64,000 nucleotides of DNA, from NCBI GenBank assembly GCA_019915135.1, contig JAHLMK010000014.1, positions 186,001 to 250,000 of the forward strand, read 5' to 3'. Positions 54,105 to 64,000 of this stretch are shown one piece after another. The stretch is from Strobilurus pachycystidiatus (lineage: Eukaryota > Basidiomycota > Agaricomycetes > Agaricales > Physalacriaceae). The notes below the pieces were generated by a model that was given only the letters and a program-made list of their open reading frames with translations, did no database searches and was not told the DNA's origin. A program made the translations under genes and the position numbers. The stretch's first letter is position 1, and the number at the start of each line of letters is the position of its first letter.

Positions 54105-56497
54105 CATATGCGCGTCCGGACTTTGCGTCTGCCCATCACGTATCTGAGTCTTCGCAGACTTGCACAAATGAACTCATCACAGCAATGCCGCCCTCACGAG
54201 TATCTTCTGATACCTCCTGCACCGCCGCCCGACTTTCTCCTACCCTCTGTTTCGGTTGCTCAAAATTGTCGTCTGGATTCGGCACCGGAGACCTCCAAGA
54301 CTTTAGCGCTGACAGTTCAACGTCTTTCCGGAGACTTGCGGCGACGACATCACTCCCGGTTGGACCTACCGTCCGCTTCAGATAGGTATGTTTTGTGGAC
54401 ACCAACCGGCGAACGCAATGCTTACTGCGACTAGGCAGGATGACCCCCATCAATACTGCAATGATGCTATTGTGTGGCCTGGGGCCAACTTGCTCTCCCA
54501 ATTGCGCGCACCCGAAATCAAACATCATATAACTTGTTCGCTTGAGAAGCAGATAAACGGTACAAAGGTTCATATCTCATGTATTCTATCTCATCATTTG
54601 GTTCCTAGGTGCCTCCCAGATCTCTGTTTCGCTCGTTCCGGATGTGAACACGCATGGCGAGTTGGAACCTCTTCTCGACATAATGTGCTCGGTGAGTGAT
54701 TCGAATCTAGCCTTAATTTCGGAACTCATATGTCCTCTCCTCCAGTCCATGCCTCTTTCAGACGACTTTCACGTCGATCTGCCGGATTCCGTTCTGGACC
54801 ACATGCAAAAAGGCAGGAAGCTGATACTTACCGATTTACACTCGGTTGTGATTGCCTGGTACACATCTCCGCCCGCATCCCTTATATGTGAATATTTCAA
54901 ACCGGACCCGCACAATGCAGCCCTGGCGATTCGAATCATCGTGGCTGCGTACACGCGTGCCGCATTACCCGACGACTACATCGCCACCATAGATTGGAGC
55001 AGAAAACCGTCCGGCCCATTGGGATGCGATGTTGATCCCTCCACTAAGCTCTTACCCGACAATGTGAGGTATTTGCAACCCACAAACGTGTCTCTGATTT
55101 CGACCTCTACAGTGTCCACAATGATCGGGAACGAGGTCTCCAGTTCTTCCGATGGAAACAACATGTAGAGCAGGTGGCAATGGAGAGTGCGGCTCCCGTG
55201 GGCGCCACAATTGTAGCTCAAACCAACGGATTCCTTCAACTAAATAGAGCCTACAAGCCGTACTACGCCATCAAAGACCTCCACGAAGAGACGTCCTGTC
55301 ATATTGCTACCCTTCGTCGGCCTGACCCCCTAGAGCATCATGATTTGAGTCGTTCGAGCTCCTTCACTCTGGAGCTCCTGGACGAGCTGACGGCTAAGGA
55401 TGCCTCTTTCGCCGACTGCCGTGTCTACCGATGTCGCCTGATCTCGGTTGATGCGCGTCCGTGCTCTCCGAATTCTAAAGATTTGGTTGTCAAGTTGTTC
55501 GACGACAGAATGTTCCCGACGGGCTACTTTGACGAGAATGACCACTCCATGTCTATCGACAGTTTTCTGACATTTCGGCGTTCTCTCATCAAGCGTGCTG
55601 AGGACGTCGTACGGTGGGAACATAGCGTGTATGAGCGACTCACGTTCATACAAGGGTCGTTGGTTCCGTGGTATTATGGAGCTCATTGTGTATGTGCATA
55701 CGTCGAACAGTCTCAGTCTTTCTACTGATCGCTTCTCCAGTTCGTTCTCCCGGATGGCCACACTGTATATGGTGTTCTGCTCGAATACATACCTGCTCCG
55801 ACTTTGAAAGATGTAGATGCCGCAAGTTTATCTAACGAGGACCAAATCTCATTGGTGTGTATGCATGTCGCCTCCCTGCTTCAAACTAATTAATGTCCTG
55901 CCCCAGATCAAAAGCATCCGCAACGCTATCTCAGCTCTACAGCATGCCGACGTTACGCAATCTGACTGGCACCTTGAACAAATACTGTGTCCTCGTCACG
56001 AAACGGCGGGTCTTCACTGTGTTCTGATCGACATGGCTTTCTGTCATTTCACGATAGATCCCGCCATTGCATCAGACCTCAGACGTGATGATGTCGGGTC
56101 ATGCCTGTATATGCTCGATACGCCACTCCCGCAGTTTCACAGCGGCTTACGTCGTGATCTCCTCGATAAATATTATAGATGGCGCGAGGTATGGGACACA
56201 GATTTTGATGTCGATCCCAGAGGCGGTCTATGGTATTCTCCAGATCCTTATGAGTTCTGTTATCGAATCGAGAAGGAGCAGCGAGTAGTCTCATCGGACC
56301 AAATAATCGCTACAGTTGGTCAATGAGATGCGTTGATCAGGGCATCAGTACAGCTCCTCACCCAATGCTTTTTGACGATCGCAAAGAAAGTACATAGAGA
56401 GTAGTATCTAAAGCGTGGCATAAGATCGGCCTAGAAATACATGTACGCTTACTCTGATTCTAACAATGCCCGAGTCAACCCTGAAATTGACCAAAAT
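54105..56497. repeat. Direct segmental duplication, copy A
   Basis: Matches 60504-62912 in the same orientation, starting at CATATGCGCGTCCGGACTT on both sides and fading out after the shared TACTCTGATTCTAA.AA motif. Contains the kinase-like gene. Confidence 0.85.
54168..56326 (+). pseudogene. Kinase-like protein gene, copy A, frameshifted
   Basis: Exons as in the copy at 60564-62686: MNSSQQCRPHEYLLIPPAPP; then QDDPHQYCNDAIVWPGANLL; then GASQISVSLVPDVNTHGELE and on to LGCDVDPSTKLLPD. Here two extra bases (AATGTGAGG against GATGAGG) at about 55063 shift the frame to a stop at 55166. The original frame resumes as VHNDRERGLQFFRWKQHVEQ and continues through the kinase-like domain (DLVVKLFDDRMFPTGYFDEN, RWEHSVYERLTF, FVLPDGHTVYGVLLEYIPAP, TQSDWHLEQILC, VLIDMAFCHF) to EKEQRVVSSDQIIATVGQ. 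Aside from this lesion the copy keeps a longer C-terminus than its twin. Confidence 0.75.
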
Positions 56498-56977
56498 TAG
56501 CTATGACTATGTCACCGTGCGGCGTGGCCCGACGCAAAGGCGGCAACGCGTTGCTCACCAGTAGATTTACGGAACGCGCTGCCCCACCGTCGTGAAGAGT
56601 CTGTGCATGACTTGCCGTCACGGTGTTTCCGATATGACTGCGCATGCTCGTCTGTACAAATCTCGGGCTGGGTTGTCCCTCTTGAACTCGGGCCGACGTG
56701 AAAGAGGATGTTATCTAGTCATGGTGTCCGGTCAGCCGTCCGGGCAATGCCGAACCGGCTTGCTTTTGACCTTCGTCAGATTCGCACCTCAGTGGAATCG
56801 TTGTTCAACCGAACGCTGAACAGACTCGGAGAAGGCGCACTACTCTTACTTCCCACCGGTCCCCTTTTTCTCATCAGGTCAGTCTCCCATAGACTCATGA
56901 GGAACCACTGATCATGACACTAAAAATACAGTGACTATAGTATACATTCGATACAAAGACGCGTGTTTTCGGCCTCA
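56498..56977. other. Intergenic region
   Basis: No convincing gene between the kinase-like pseudogene and the CsbD-like gene. Confidence 0.45.
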
Positions 56978-57419
56978 TCAAGCCAGTCGGTTCATCTCCT
57001 GCTTGGCCGTGCCCTTTTCTTGCTGCACGTTCCCTAAACGCTCTGGAGTCAATGCCCACTCAAGTCTCCGCACGAGGATACTCACCTTGCATCTGCTGCT
57101 CCTCGTTCCCGGTAATAGCCCCGATTATCGACTCCTTCTTGCCCGTGATCCTATCGCTCACTCCTTCAACGTACGCCTTCGCCTTCGCCGCGTCCACCTC
57201 TGCTTCTCCTGAGGCGTGCTCTTGACCCCCGGACTCCTTCCATGACTCCGCGCCCGTGATGTTGCCAACGGCCTCGACGAGAGTGCCTTTGACCGAATGG
57301 TATTGACCGGTGGCCTTGCTGGAGGGAAGTCAGCCATGCTGACTCAGAAGAGAAGAGGACACGACGGACTTGGGCTCAGACCCGCCGTCGGTGAATTTGG
57401 GTATCTTTCCTTCGGACAT
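56978..57419 (-). CDS. CsbD-like stress protein
   Basis: Three exons give about 112 residues: MSEGKIPKFTDGGSEPN, then KATGQYHSVKGTLVEAVGNI, TGAESWKESGGQEHASGEAE, KAYVEGVSDRITGKKESIIG, AITGNEEQQMQG, then NVQQEKGTAKQEMNRLA. The repeated K-G...E..GN.TG pattern is that of the CsbD family. Bacterial CsbD is a general-stress protein; the basidiomycete relative Hmp1 of Ustilago was described as a cruciform and mismatch DNA-binding protein. Small, highly charged, probably soluble and largely disordered. Splice phases close exactly (first intron 51 nt). Confidence 0.85.
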
Positions 57420-57484
57420 GATTTGGAGATTGTGGTACAATGTAAGTGTTCGCTTGGATGATCCCCCAGTGTGAGAGCCCTTCG

Positions 57485-57490
57485 TTTATA
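57485..57490 (-). promoter_or_regulatory. TATA box of the CsbD-like gene
   Basis: TATAAA on the minus strand, 66 bp upstream of the ATG at 57419, within the usual distance for a fungal TATA element. Confidence 0.5.
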
Positions 57491-57877
57491 CGAATAGCCC
57501 TCGCCGCGTCTCTTCTAATCTTTCTGACGAGCGTCATTAGGTGCCACGGAACGTCATGCCCAGCAATAAGTCTGAATGGACTGTGGTGATGTCATTCACC
57601 AACAGCAAGAACTCTTTTGTGAGCTGGGCGGTCTTGTGCTGGTCTCCGATATTCAATTGGGACTCTTCTTCGCGAGCTCGTGTCACCCTTTCTTGCTCAT
57701 TTGAATTCGACCTCTATCCATGTCTTTTATCAAATCAACAACCAATTTCCCTTGCGCCCTCTCATTTCTATAAGGCATCTACAGTGATCAAGGTCTAGCG
57801 CTTTCTCCTCTAGCAGTACGTTTCCGACCTGCAGCAAAGCGTGTCGCGCTTCGCGCCGCATCGCTGCGCATTTCGCG

Positions 57878-58009
57878 TCAGTCACAAGTCCAGTATAATG
57901 GAATTCGTCTCACTGGATAAACACCAGGCTTCGGCGAAGGTGCGGCGACCGTGACGGACGCGGCGAAAAGCATCGAGAGTGCGACGGTTACAGTGGCGAA
58001 GAACTTCAT
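57878..58009 (-). CDS. Small secreted peptide candidate (43 residues)
   Basis: MKFFATVTVALSMLFAAS continues VTVAAPSPKPGVYPVRRI PLYWTCD to a stop. Residues 1-22 form a clear signal peptide ending near VAA. The ATG has a favourable context (ACCAACATG). The mature part would be about 20 residues and contains one Cys. Alternatively this is the first exon of a longer secreted protein, since GTGAGA follows VYP at about 57933. No family recognised. Confidence 0.5.
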   Translation of the reverse strand: MKFFATVTVALSMLFAASVTVAAPSPKPGVYPVRRIPLYWTCD

Positions 58010-58588
58010 GTTGGTATCGATAATCTGGAAGTCTCAGTTGACGAACAGAATGAGACGGAGAAGATGCCAGTGAGAACGTGCGATGCTCACCTTGGACTGT
58101 GTGCAAAGTCTACAGTGATTCTGAGATGCAAAGAAGGGCCCCCTCGCACTATGCTTCCATACGAGGACATTCCGCTGCTGGTGGTTATGAAAATCTGTTG
58201 GACTCCAATTGACGCCACCTTGCGTTCTCTGGTCCCGGTTGTCTATATGCGCAGACTGCAGCTACCCTCTCGAGATTCAGAATCGGGTCCAAAACCAGAA
58301 AGAGGATCTGGATCGCGTCCTGGGTGTCGAGGTTGATTACTGGTAACTTAGCTACTTTGAGTGTGCACCGATATTCACAGTCTCAATGGCCAGATTGAAA
58401 AGACTGATAAGCTCTATATGCATGTCCCAGTCGTGGCCACAAAATTACAGGACGCCTAGATGGGGATCTAAGGCGCCAACTCGGATTGGTCTAGATACTG
58501 TACAGAAATGGAACAAAGAGAAAGACACCCGCACTACAAGAAAGAATCGAGGAAGAGAAAGTGCAGAGAATGAAAGACGATTGAGAAA
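58010..58588. other. Intergenic region
   Basis: No convincing gene. Confidence 0.45.
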
Positions 58589-59045
58589 CTAGGCTGTGAT
58601 CTCCGTCTGAACCTCGTTCCATGCCTGTAGCATATGTCAGCAGAAGAACAAGAAACTTTCACTGGTACCTACCTGTACGGCCTTGCCTCGGGCCGAACCC
58701 AGCAATGGAGGTGTGGTGTCCGCATAGACGTGCACACAGCCAATTGGTTCGAATGTGCTGCTGTATACATCAACGGTGTAATGTGGCTTTGGGTCCTCCG
58801 ATGTGTGTAGGTTGTCACTGTAACTGGATCAGCAACAAGCCGCATTGTCACTAGAGGGAAAATGGTACTACTGACTGCCACACAAAACCTTGAGCATCGG
58901 GATATTGAGCCTGGATGTTCGGGTAGTGTTTCCCCAGGGCTTTGAGGACAGTCTGCTGGATTATGTCCCGTTCCTTGAGTCGTTTGGAGCTGGACAACAA
59001 GGTACAAAGGGTGCCAAAGTTGATTTTGCTGTAGATGAAAGACAT
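58589..59045 (-). CDS. Small three-exon hypothetical protein
   Basis: Exons 59045-58876, 58817-58673 and 58624-58589 (introns 58 and 48 nt) give 116 residues with perfectly matching phases. It reads MSFIYSKINFGTLCTLLSSS, KRLKERDIIQQTVLKALGKH, YPNIQAQYPDAQGFVWHDNL, HTSEDPKPHYTVDVYSSTFE, PIGCVHVYADTTPPLLGSAR, GKAVQAWNEVQTEITA. Mixed alpha/beta character, no membrane segment, no recognised domain. The first intron uses the donor GTCAGT. The exact phase closure makes it a confident gene of unknown role. Confidence 0.75.
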
Positions 59046-60503
59046 GTTGGATATCAAGTGGCGATGTCAATGAAGACTAGGTGTTGAGTGAGGTTGAGTG
59101 AGGATGGATACGTGAAGATGCAGAGCATTATATAGAGGCCCGGAAGTCTCTTTTGGACAGTGCTACCTGCCGTTGAGGCTGTTCAAGTAGCACATCGCCT
59201 CCTGGATCCTCGCTGATCTTCCGGATTCTAAAAAGAGGTATCTTAGTCGAGGAGGGAAACATGACAAGAAAACCCGGGAATCGCAGACTGGTGTGTAACT
59301 GCCTTGCGAGAGATCAGCGAGGTCCATGGCCTGGATCCCTGTCCAGGTATCTGTGTACATGTCAGTTACAGCATTAGAAGGCGAAATTCAGACCCTCACA
59401 CCAGAAATGACCCAGAGATCTGCGTACTTGGCGAGCCTTGGCCACGACATCATGTCAAGCGTACAGCACAGATCGTCTCGAATTAGCAGGTCAGACTAGA
59501 GTCGCGATGTATGAACATGTGTTATACTCGAATCTTCCGAGTCATTCAATAATTGTGTGAGGAGGCGTCCAGAAGACACCAAGTGCTCGCCTCCGAGTCA
59601 CAACCTTACCAACTATCTTCCTCACATGCCCCATTCAATAAGTGTGTGAAGAGGCGTCCAAACCTTGTCATCCATGCACGACTTTCCGGCCAGGAAAACC
59701 ACTTACGGTTGGCTGAGACGTTCCGGAACCCAAAGGAGCCTACGTATCCCTGAAAGAGAGAGAGACACGATTGTCAGGGCTACGCTTTCTCTCAGCAGAA
59801 AAGGGTAGACCTTTTGACAATAGTCTATCGGGGACAGCCGCTGGAGAGACACATCCATCACGAAATGGGGATTGATCATTGAATACAAAGTAGCCTGGCT
59901 TCGTGATTGTCGTTTGCCTGTAGGAGTCACTGAAAGGAGGCGATATGTGCCCCGTGGATGTCAATGATGGGTAGGACAGAATCGATATAATGCTCCGTTA
60001 GGTGCGATCTTCCCCCTTGCTTTAGAGGCGTGACGCTGCCGCGCGCCTCGAGGAAGCCACGAAAGTCGAGTTCAACACAGCTCTGCGGCGTGCCCGCGAC
60101 GCAATTCTAGGAGCCAAAGATTTTTGGCCTGGAGCCCTACCTGGAAACGCTTTCATCGCAAGTGAGTCACGCGCAAGCGGCCAGGACCTTTGACTTTGAC
60201 GAAGTCAGTGTATGGGTGAACGTATCCGGAGGTATCCGTGCCGAAGTCGGAAGCTAAATTTCAGAATTGGTCCGGACGCACACATCCGCCACTTACTTCT
60301 TGACAACGATCATCCCAAATATATTCCAGGCGGGTCACCTACAGCCACCCAGCAGCCACCCGCAGTGACTATAGCCCTACAGTAGCGGAGAACTGCCCGG
60401 GTCCGAGGAGAGTGTCCCCGATCTTCGTATTGTCCAACTTCTGGTTCGACAAACTCTGCTGTTAACCTCTAAATGCTGACTTCATACAGACAGCTTATTG
60501 ATT
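59046..60503. other. Intergenic region with coding-like fragments
   Basis: No complete gene was assembled. Minus-strand frames around 59700-59930 (YSMINPHFVMDVSLQRLSPI, DYCQKVYPFLLRESVALTIV) and the segment GYVGSFGFRNVSAN behind a CTCTTTCAG acceptor look exon-like. On the plus strand 60030-60165 reads AARLEEATKVEFNTALRRAR, DAILGAKDFWPGALPGNAFI before a GTGAGT donor. A diverged direct repeat (CATTCAATAA.TGTGTGA.G and AGGCGTCC) occurs at about 59543 and 59633. Confidence 0.3.
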
Positions 60504-62912
60504 CATATGCGCGTCCGGACTTCGCGTCTGCCCACCACGTATCTTCCTCGTAGATTTGCTCAAATGAACTCATCACAACAATGCCGCCCTCACGAGTATC
60601 TTCTGATACCTCCTGCAACGCCGCCCGACTTTGTCCTACCCTCTGTTTCGGTTGCTCGAAATTGTCGTCTTAATTCGGCACCGGAGAATCTCAAGACCTT
60701 AGCGATGACGGTTCAACGTCTTTCCAAAGACTTGCGGCAACGACATCACTCCCGGTTGGACCTACCGTCCGCCTCAGATACGTATGTTTGTGGACACCAA
60801 CCAGCAACAGCAATGCTGACAGCAACCAGACAGGATGACCTCCATCAATACTGCCATGACGCTATTGTGTGGCCTGGGGCCAACTTGCTCTCTCAATTGC
60901 GCGCAACCGAAATCAAACATCATATAACTTGTTCGATTGAGAAGCAGACAAACGGTACGAAGGTTCATACTACATGTGGTCTAATTTCATTTGGTACCTA
61001 GGTGCCTCTCAGATTGCTGTTTCGCTCGTTCCGGATGTGAACACGCATGGCGAGTTGGAACCTCTTCTCGACATAGTGTGCTCGGTGGGTGATTCGAATC
61101 TAGTCACAATTTCGGGACTCATATATCTTCTTCTCCAGTCCATGCCTCTTTCAGACGACTTTTACGTCGATCTGCCGGATTCCGTTCTGGACCACATGCA
61201 AAAAGGCAGGAAGCTGATTATTACCGATTTACACTCGGTTGTAATTGCCTGGTACACATCTCCGCCTGCATCCCTTATATTTGAATACTTCAAACCGAAC
61301 CCCCACAAAGCAGTCCTGGCGATTCGAATCATCGTGGCTGCGTACATGCGTGCCGCATTACCCGACGACTACATCGCCACCATAGATTGGAGCAGGGAAC
61401 CGTCCGGCCCATTGGGATGCGATGTTGATCCCTCCACTAAGCTCTTACCCGACGATGAGGTTTTTGCAACACACAAACGTGTCTCTGATTTCGACCTCTA
61501 CAGTGTCCACCATGATCGGGAACGAGGTCTTCAGTTCTTTCGATGGAAACGGCATGTAGAGCAGGTGGCAATGGAGAATGTGGCTCCCGTGGGCGCCATA
61601 ATTGTAGCTCAGACCAACGGATTCCTTCGACTCAATAGAGCCTACAAGCCGTACTACGCCATCGAAGACCTCCACGAAGAGACGTCCTGTCATATTGCTA
61701 CCCTTCGTCGGCCTGACCCCCTAGAGCATCATGATTTGAGTCGTTCGAGCTCCTTCACTCTGGAGCTCCTGGACGAGCTGACGGCTAAGGATGCCTCTTT
61801 CGCCGACTGCCGTGTCTACCGATGTCGCCTGATCTCGGTTGATGCGCGTCCGTGCTCTCCGAATTCTAAAGATTTGGTTGTCAAGTTGTTCGACGACAGA
61901 ATGTTCCCGATGGGCTACCGCGCCGAGAATGACAACTCCGTGTCTGTCGACAATTTTCTGACATTTCAGCGTTCTCTCATCAAGCGTGCTGAAGACGTTG
62001 TACGGTGGGAACATAGCGTGTATGAGCGACTCACGTTCATACAGGGGGCGTTGGTTCCGTGGTATCATGGGGCTCATTGTGTATGTGCATATGTGCATAC
62101 ATCGAACAGTCTCAGTTTCTTTACTGATTGTTTCTCCAGTTCGTTCTTCCGGATGGCCACACTGTATATGGTGTTCTGCTCGAACATATACCTGCTCCGA
62201 CTTTGAAAGATCTAGATGCCGCATGTCTATCTGACGAGGACCAAATTTCATTGGTATGTATGCATGTCGCCTCCCTGCCTCAAATTAATCAATGTCCTGC
62301 CCCAGATCAAAAGCATCCGCAACGCTATCTCAGCTCTACAACATGCCGACGTTACGCAATCTGACTGGCACCTTGAACAGATACTGTGTCCTCGTCACGA
62401 AACGGCGGGTCTTCAATGTGTTCTGATCGACATGGCTTTCTGTCATTTCACGATAGATCCTGCCATTGCATCGGACCTCAGATATGATGATGTCGGGTCA
62501 TGTCTGTATATGCTCGATACGCCACTCCCGCAGTTTCACAGCGGCTTACGTCGTGATCTCCTCGATAAATATTATAGATGGCGCGAGGCATGGGACACGG
62601 ATTCCAATTTTGATCCCAGAGGTGGAGTATGGTATTCTCCAGATCCTTATGAGTTCTGTTATCGAACCGAGAAGGGCAGCGAGTAGTCCCATCGGACCCA
62701 ATAATCGCTACAGTTGGTCGATGATAATGAATACGTTGATTAAGGCATCAGTACAGCTCCTCACCCAATGCTTTTCAACGATCGCAAAGACAGTGCAGTA
62801 CATAGAGTAGTATCTGGATAGCCTAAGTGTGGCAATAGATCGGCCTAGCAATGCATGTATGCCTACTCTGATTCTAATAAAGCCCAAACTAACTGTGAAA
62901 TCAACCATGAGT
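60504..62912. repeat. Direct segmental duplication, copy B
   Basis: Partner of 54105-56497. Substitutions and small indels are spread along the unit; the region from AAGCCGTACTACGCCATC through the kinase-like core is the best conserved. Confidence 0.85.
60564..62686 (+). CDS. Kinase-like protein, copy B
   Basis: Exon 1 MNSSQQCRPHEYLLIPPATP to DLPSASDT; exon 2 QDDLHQYCHDAIVWPGANLL to EKQTNG; exon 3 from GASQIAVSLVPDVNTHGELE, uninterrupted to PWYHGAHC; then FVLPDGHTVYGVLLEHIPAP and IKSIRNAISALQHADVTQSD. The C-terminal half has a protein-kinase-like layout: VVKLF (strand 3 Lys), WEHSVYERL (helix C Glu), GVLLEHIPAP (hinge), TQSDWHLEQIL (catalytic loop D-x-H-x-x-Q) and VLIDMAFCHF (metal Asp). It resembles fungal-expanded kinase-like families rather than classic kinases; activity is uncertain. 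Stop at 62684-62686: one missing base turns the twin's EKEQRVV into EKGSE, so the C-terminus is 15 or so residues shorter. In-frame upstream ATGs at 60498 and 60507 exist. Confidence 0.7.
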
Positions 62913-63076
62913 AAGTACCGATATGTACATTTTTGGATATGTAGGGAAGAGCTGCCCGCGACGCACGACAAATTGAGGGTAAAATCAGATGCAGGTGAGT
63001 TCGACTTTGCATCGAAGCGGGCGGAATTCAAGACAATATCCGGATACGTCCGATATCTGAGGTAGTAGATCCTCGC

Positions 63077-63426
63077 TCAGGGATCCACCACCTGGCACAG
63101 AAAGTGAACGCCCTCAAAACCTCCGCACGACAACAACATGATCGCATCCTCAAGAGTACGCCACGCGTTCGGCGTATCTTCGTCAAACTGGAGCTCACCG
63201 CTTGTACTCCCCTGGACTGAGATCAGCCGCACGCGAGAGCAGCTTGGGACTGTACAGCTGTGTCCCTTTGCCGAGGGGAAACCTGTCCCCGAATTGGGTG
63301 AGGTAGGACTCCCAGGACGACTTGACGTCGGCGGGGACGCGGTTGACCATGTCAAGGAGGAGCGCGCGCAGCATGAGAGCGAACGGACGGCGATATGGGT
63401 GTTTGGCGGGCTCGATGGTTTGGACG
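63077..63426 (-). pseudogene. Truncated, frameshifted copy of the MYND gene's last exon
   Basis: Matches 25170-25518 and flank: VQTIEPAKHPYRRPFALMLR, VNRVPADVKSSWESYLTQFG, LLSRAADLSPGEYKR, then, after a 41-base deletion removing QFLGIGVMTASMGI, GELQFDEDTPNAWRTLEDAI. The zinc finger is absent, the deletion shifts the frame, and the original stop is lost. The 3' flank is also copied (to about 62996). Confidence 0.85.
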
Positions 63427-64000
63427 GTAGAGCGGACGATGGCTGTTGTGGCTGTTTGTACGGAAACTACGTTTGATGCAAACTGCTCCCTAGTACCATG
63501 CTCTGATGACATGGGCAGTCCAGGTTGGCTAGTTCTCAGATTCTTGCTTCCTGGCACCTCTTTCGGTGCTGATTCCGATCTCCACCGCCTGTGCTCTCAG
63601 GACTGGCATATAATACAATCCACGTCGAACGTCGGAGGACAGCACTCACGGCATCTGGACGAGCGCGCTGATTTCGCTGATTCACAACGAATTCATCGTC
63701 AATGCCACGAGCAACAAAACCGAAGACAAGGAGGCGTTGGCCCTAAAAGAGGGGCGAGACTCAGAGATAGGCAAGTACCTCCACAACCAGATATGCAATT
63801 TGCGTATGTCGATCCCAAAGCTAGACAGGTCGTAGTAGCGTGAGGGAAAGCATTCGCCTTTATGTCGACGTCCAAGCAATTTCGCTCCCAGTCTAGCGTG
63901 GGTGGGTCTGAATCGTTACAGCCAGTAGTGTCTTCGTCCAATCTTCGAACCAAGTAGACAATATTCCTGGGTGCCGATGTTGGTCAACTTTCTCGAGGGC
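63427..64000. other. Window end, possible exon
   Basis: A frame at about 63658-63840 reads IWTSALISLIHNEFIVNATS, NKTEDKEALALKEGRDSEIG, KYLHNQICNLRMSIPKLDRS before a stop. It looks protein-like but no start, splice partner or family was found; it may continue from a gene remnant. Confidence 0.3.

Noticed and set aside
55064..55112. Possible 49-nt intron (GTGAGG...CTACAG) at the frame break of kinase-like copy A
   Set aside because: Splicing it leaves the wrong phase and an immediate stop (AAT TGT CCA CAA TGA), and the twin copy codes through this segment.

Overview
The window is nuclear DNA of a filamentous basidiomycete, most likely an Agaricomycete of the wood-decay polypore kind. Support: nearly every gene is cut by many GT-AG introns of about 47-60 nt; F-box-like and DUF6535 genes of the agaricomycete type are present; histone H2A and H2B are divergently paired; most genes are GC- and CpG-rich. 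The species cannot be fixed from sequence alone.

Layout. 1-8.3 kb: the 3' part of an AIM24-like mitochondrial gene, a fold-back element, a dynamin-family GTPase with a low-complexity linker, and a DUF6535 membrane protein. 8.7-17.4 kb: a small Pro-rich protein, two tandem GNAT acetyltransferases, a METTL2/6/8-type methyltransferase, an NAD(P)-binding reductase, an F-box/LRR-like gene and a second methyltransferase. 17.5-22.3 kb: a decayed DUF6535 gene whose 3' half is CpG-poor, then two terminal-inverted-repeat elements, one flanked by TA. 22.6-25.5 kb: the H2A/H2B pair and a MYND zinc-finger gene. 25.9-34.6 kb: a hypothetical gene with one nonsense codon, then a palindrome: F-box gene, MITE, tRNA-Ser(AGA), Lsm14/Scd6 gene, tRNA-Ser(AGA), nested MITEs, inverted F-box gene. 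35.9-40.2 kb: a frameshifted P450, an AGC-type pseudokinase, another MITE and a third tRNA-Ser(AGA). 40.7-53.8 kb: an unrecognised two-exon gene, an internally deleted ABCC pseudogene, an aldo-keto reductase, a large intact ABCC transporter and tRNA-Ser(CGA). 54.1-64 kb: two copies in direct orientation of a kinase-like gene, one frameshifted, enclosing a CsbD-like gene, a tiny secreted peptide and a small three-exon gene, then a truncated MYND copy.

Housekeeping genes (AIM24, dynamin, H2A/H2B, Lsm14, tRNAs) are mixed with accessory families, many of them in intact/broken or intact/intact paralogue pairs: GNAT, methyltransferase, DUF6535, F-box, ABCC, MYND and kinase-like. No biosynthetic cluster or operon-like unit is evident.

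The most striking signals are (1) three hAT-like MITE insertions with exact 8-bp target duplications lying 13-76 bp beyond the 3' ends of three tRNA-Ser(AGA) genes; (2) two micro-exons, one of 11 nt in AIM24 and one apparently of a single nucleotide in the ABCC transporter; and (3) the palindromic block around Lsm14.
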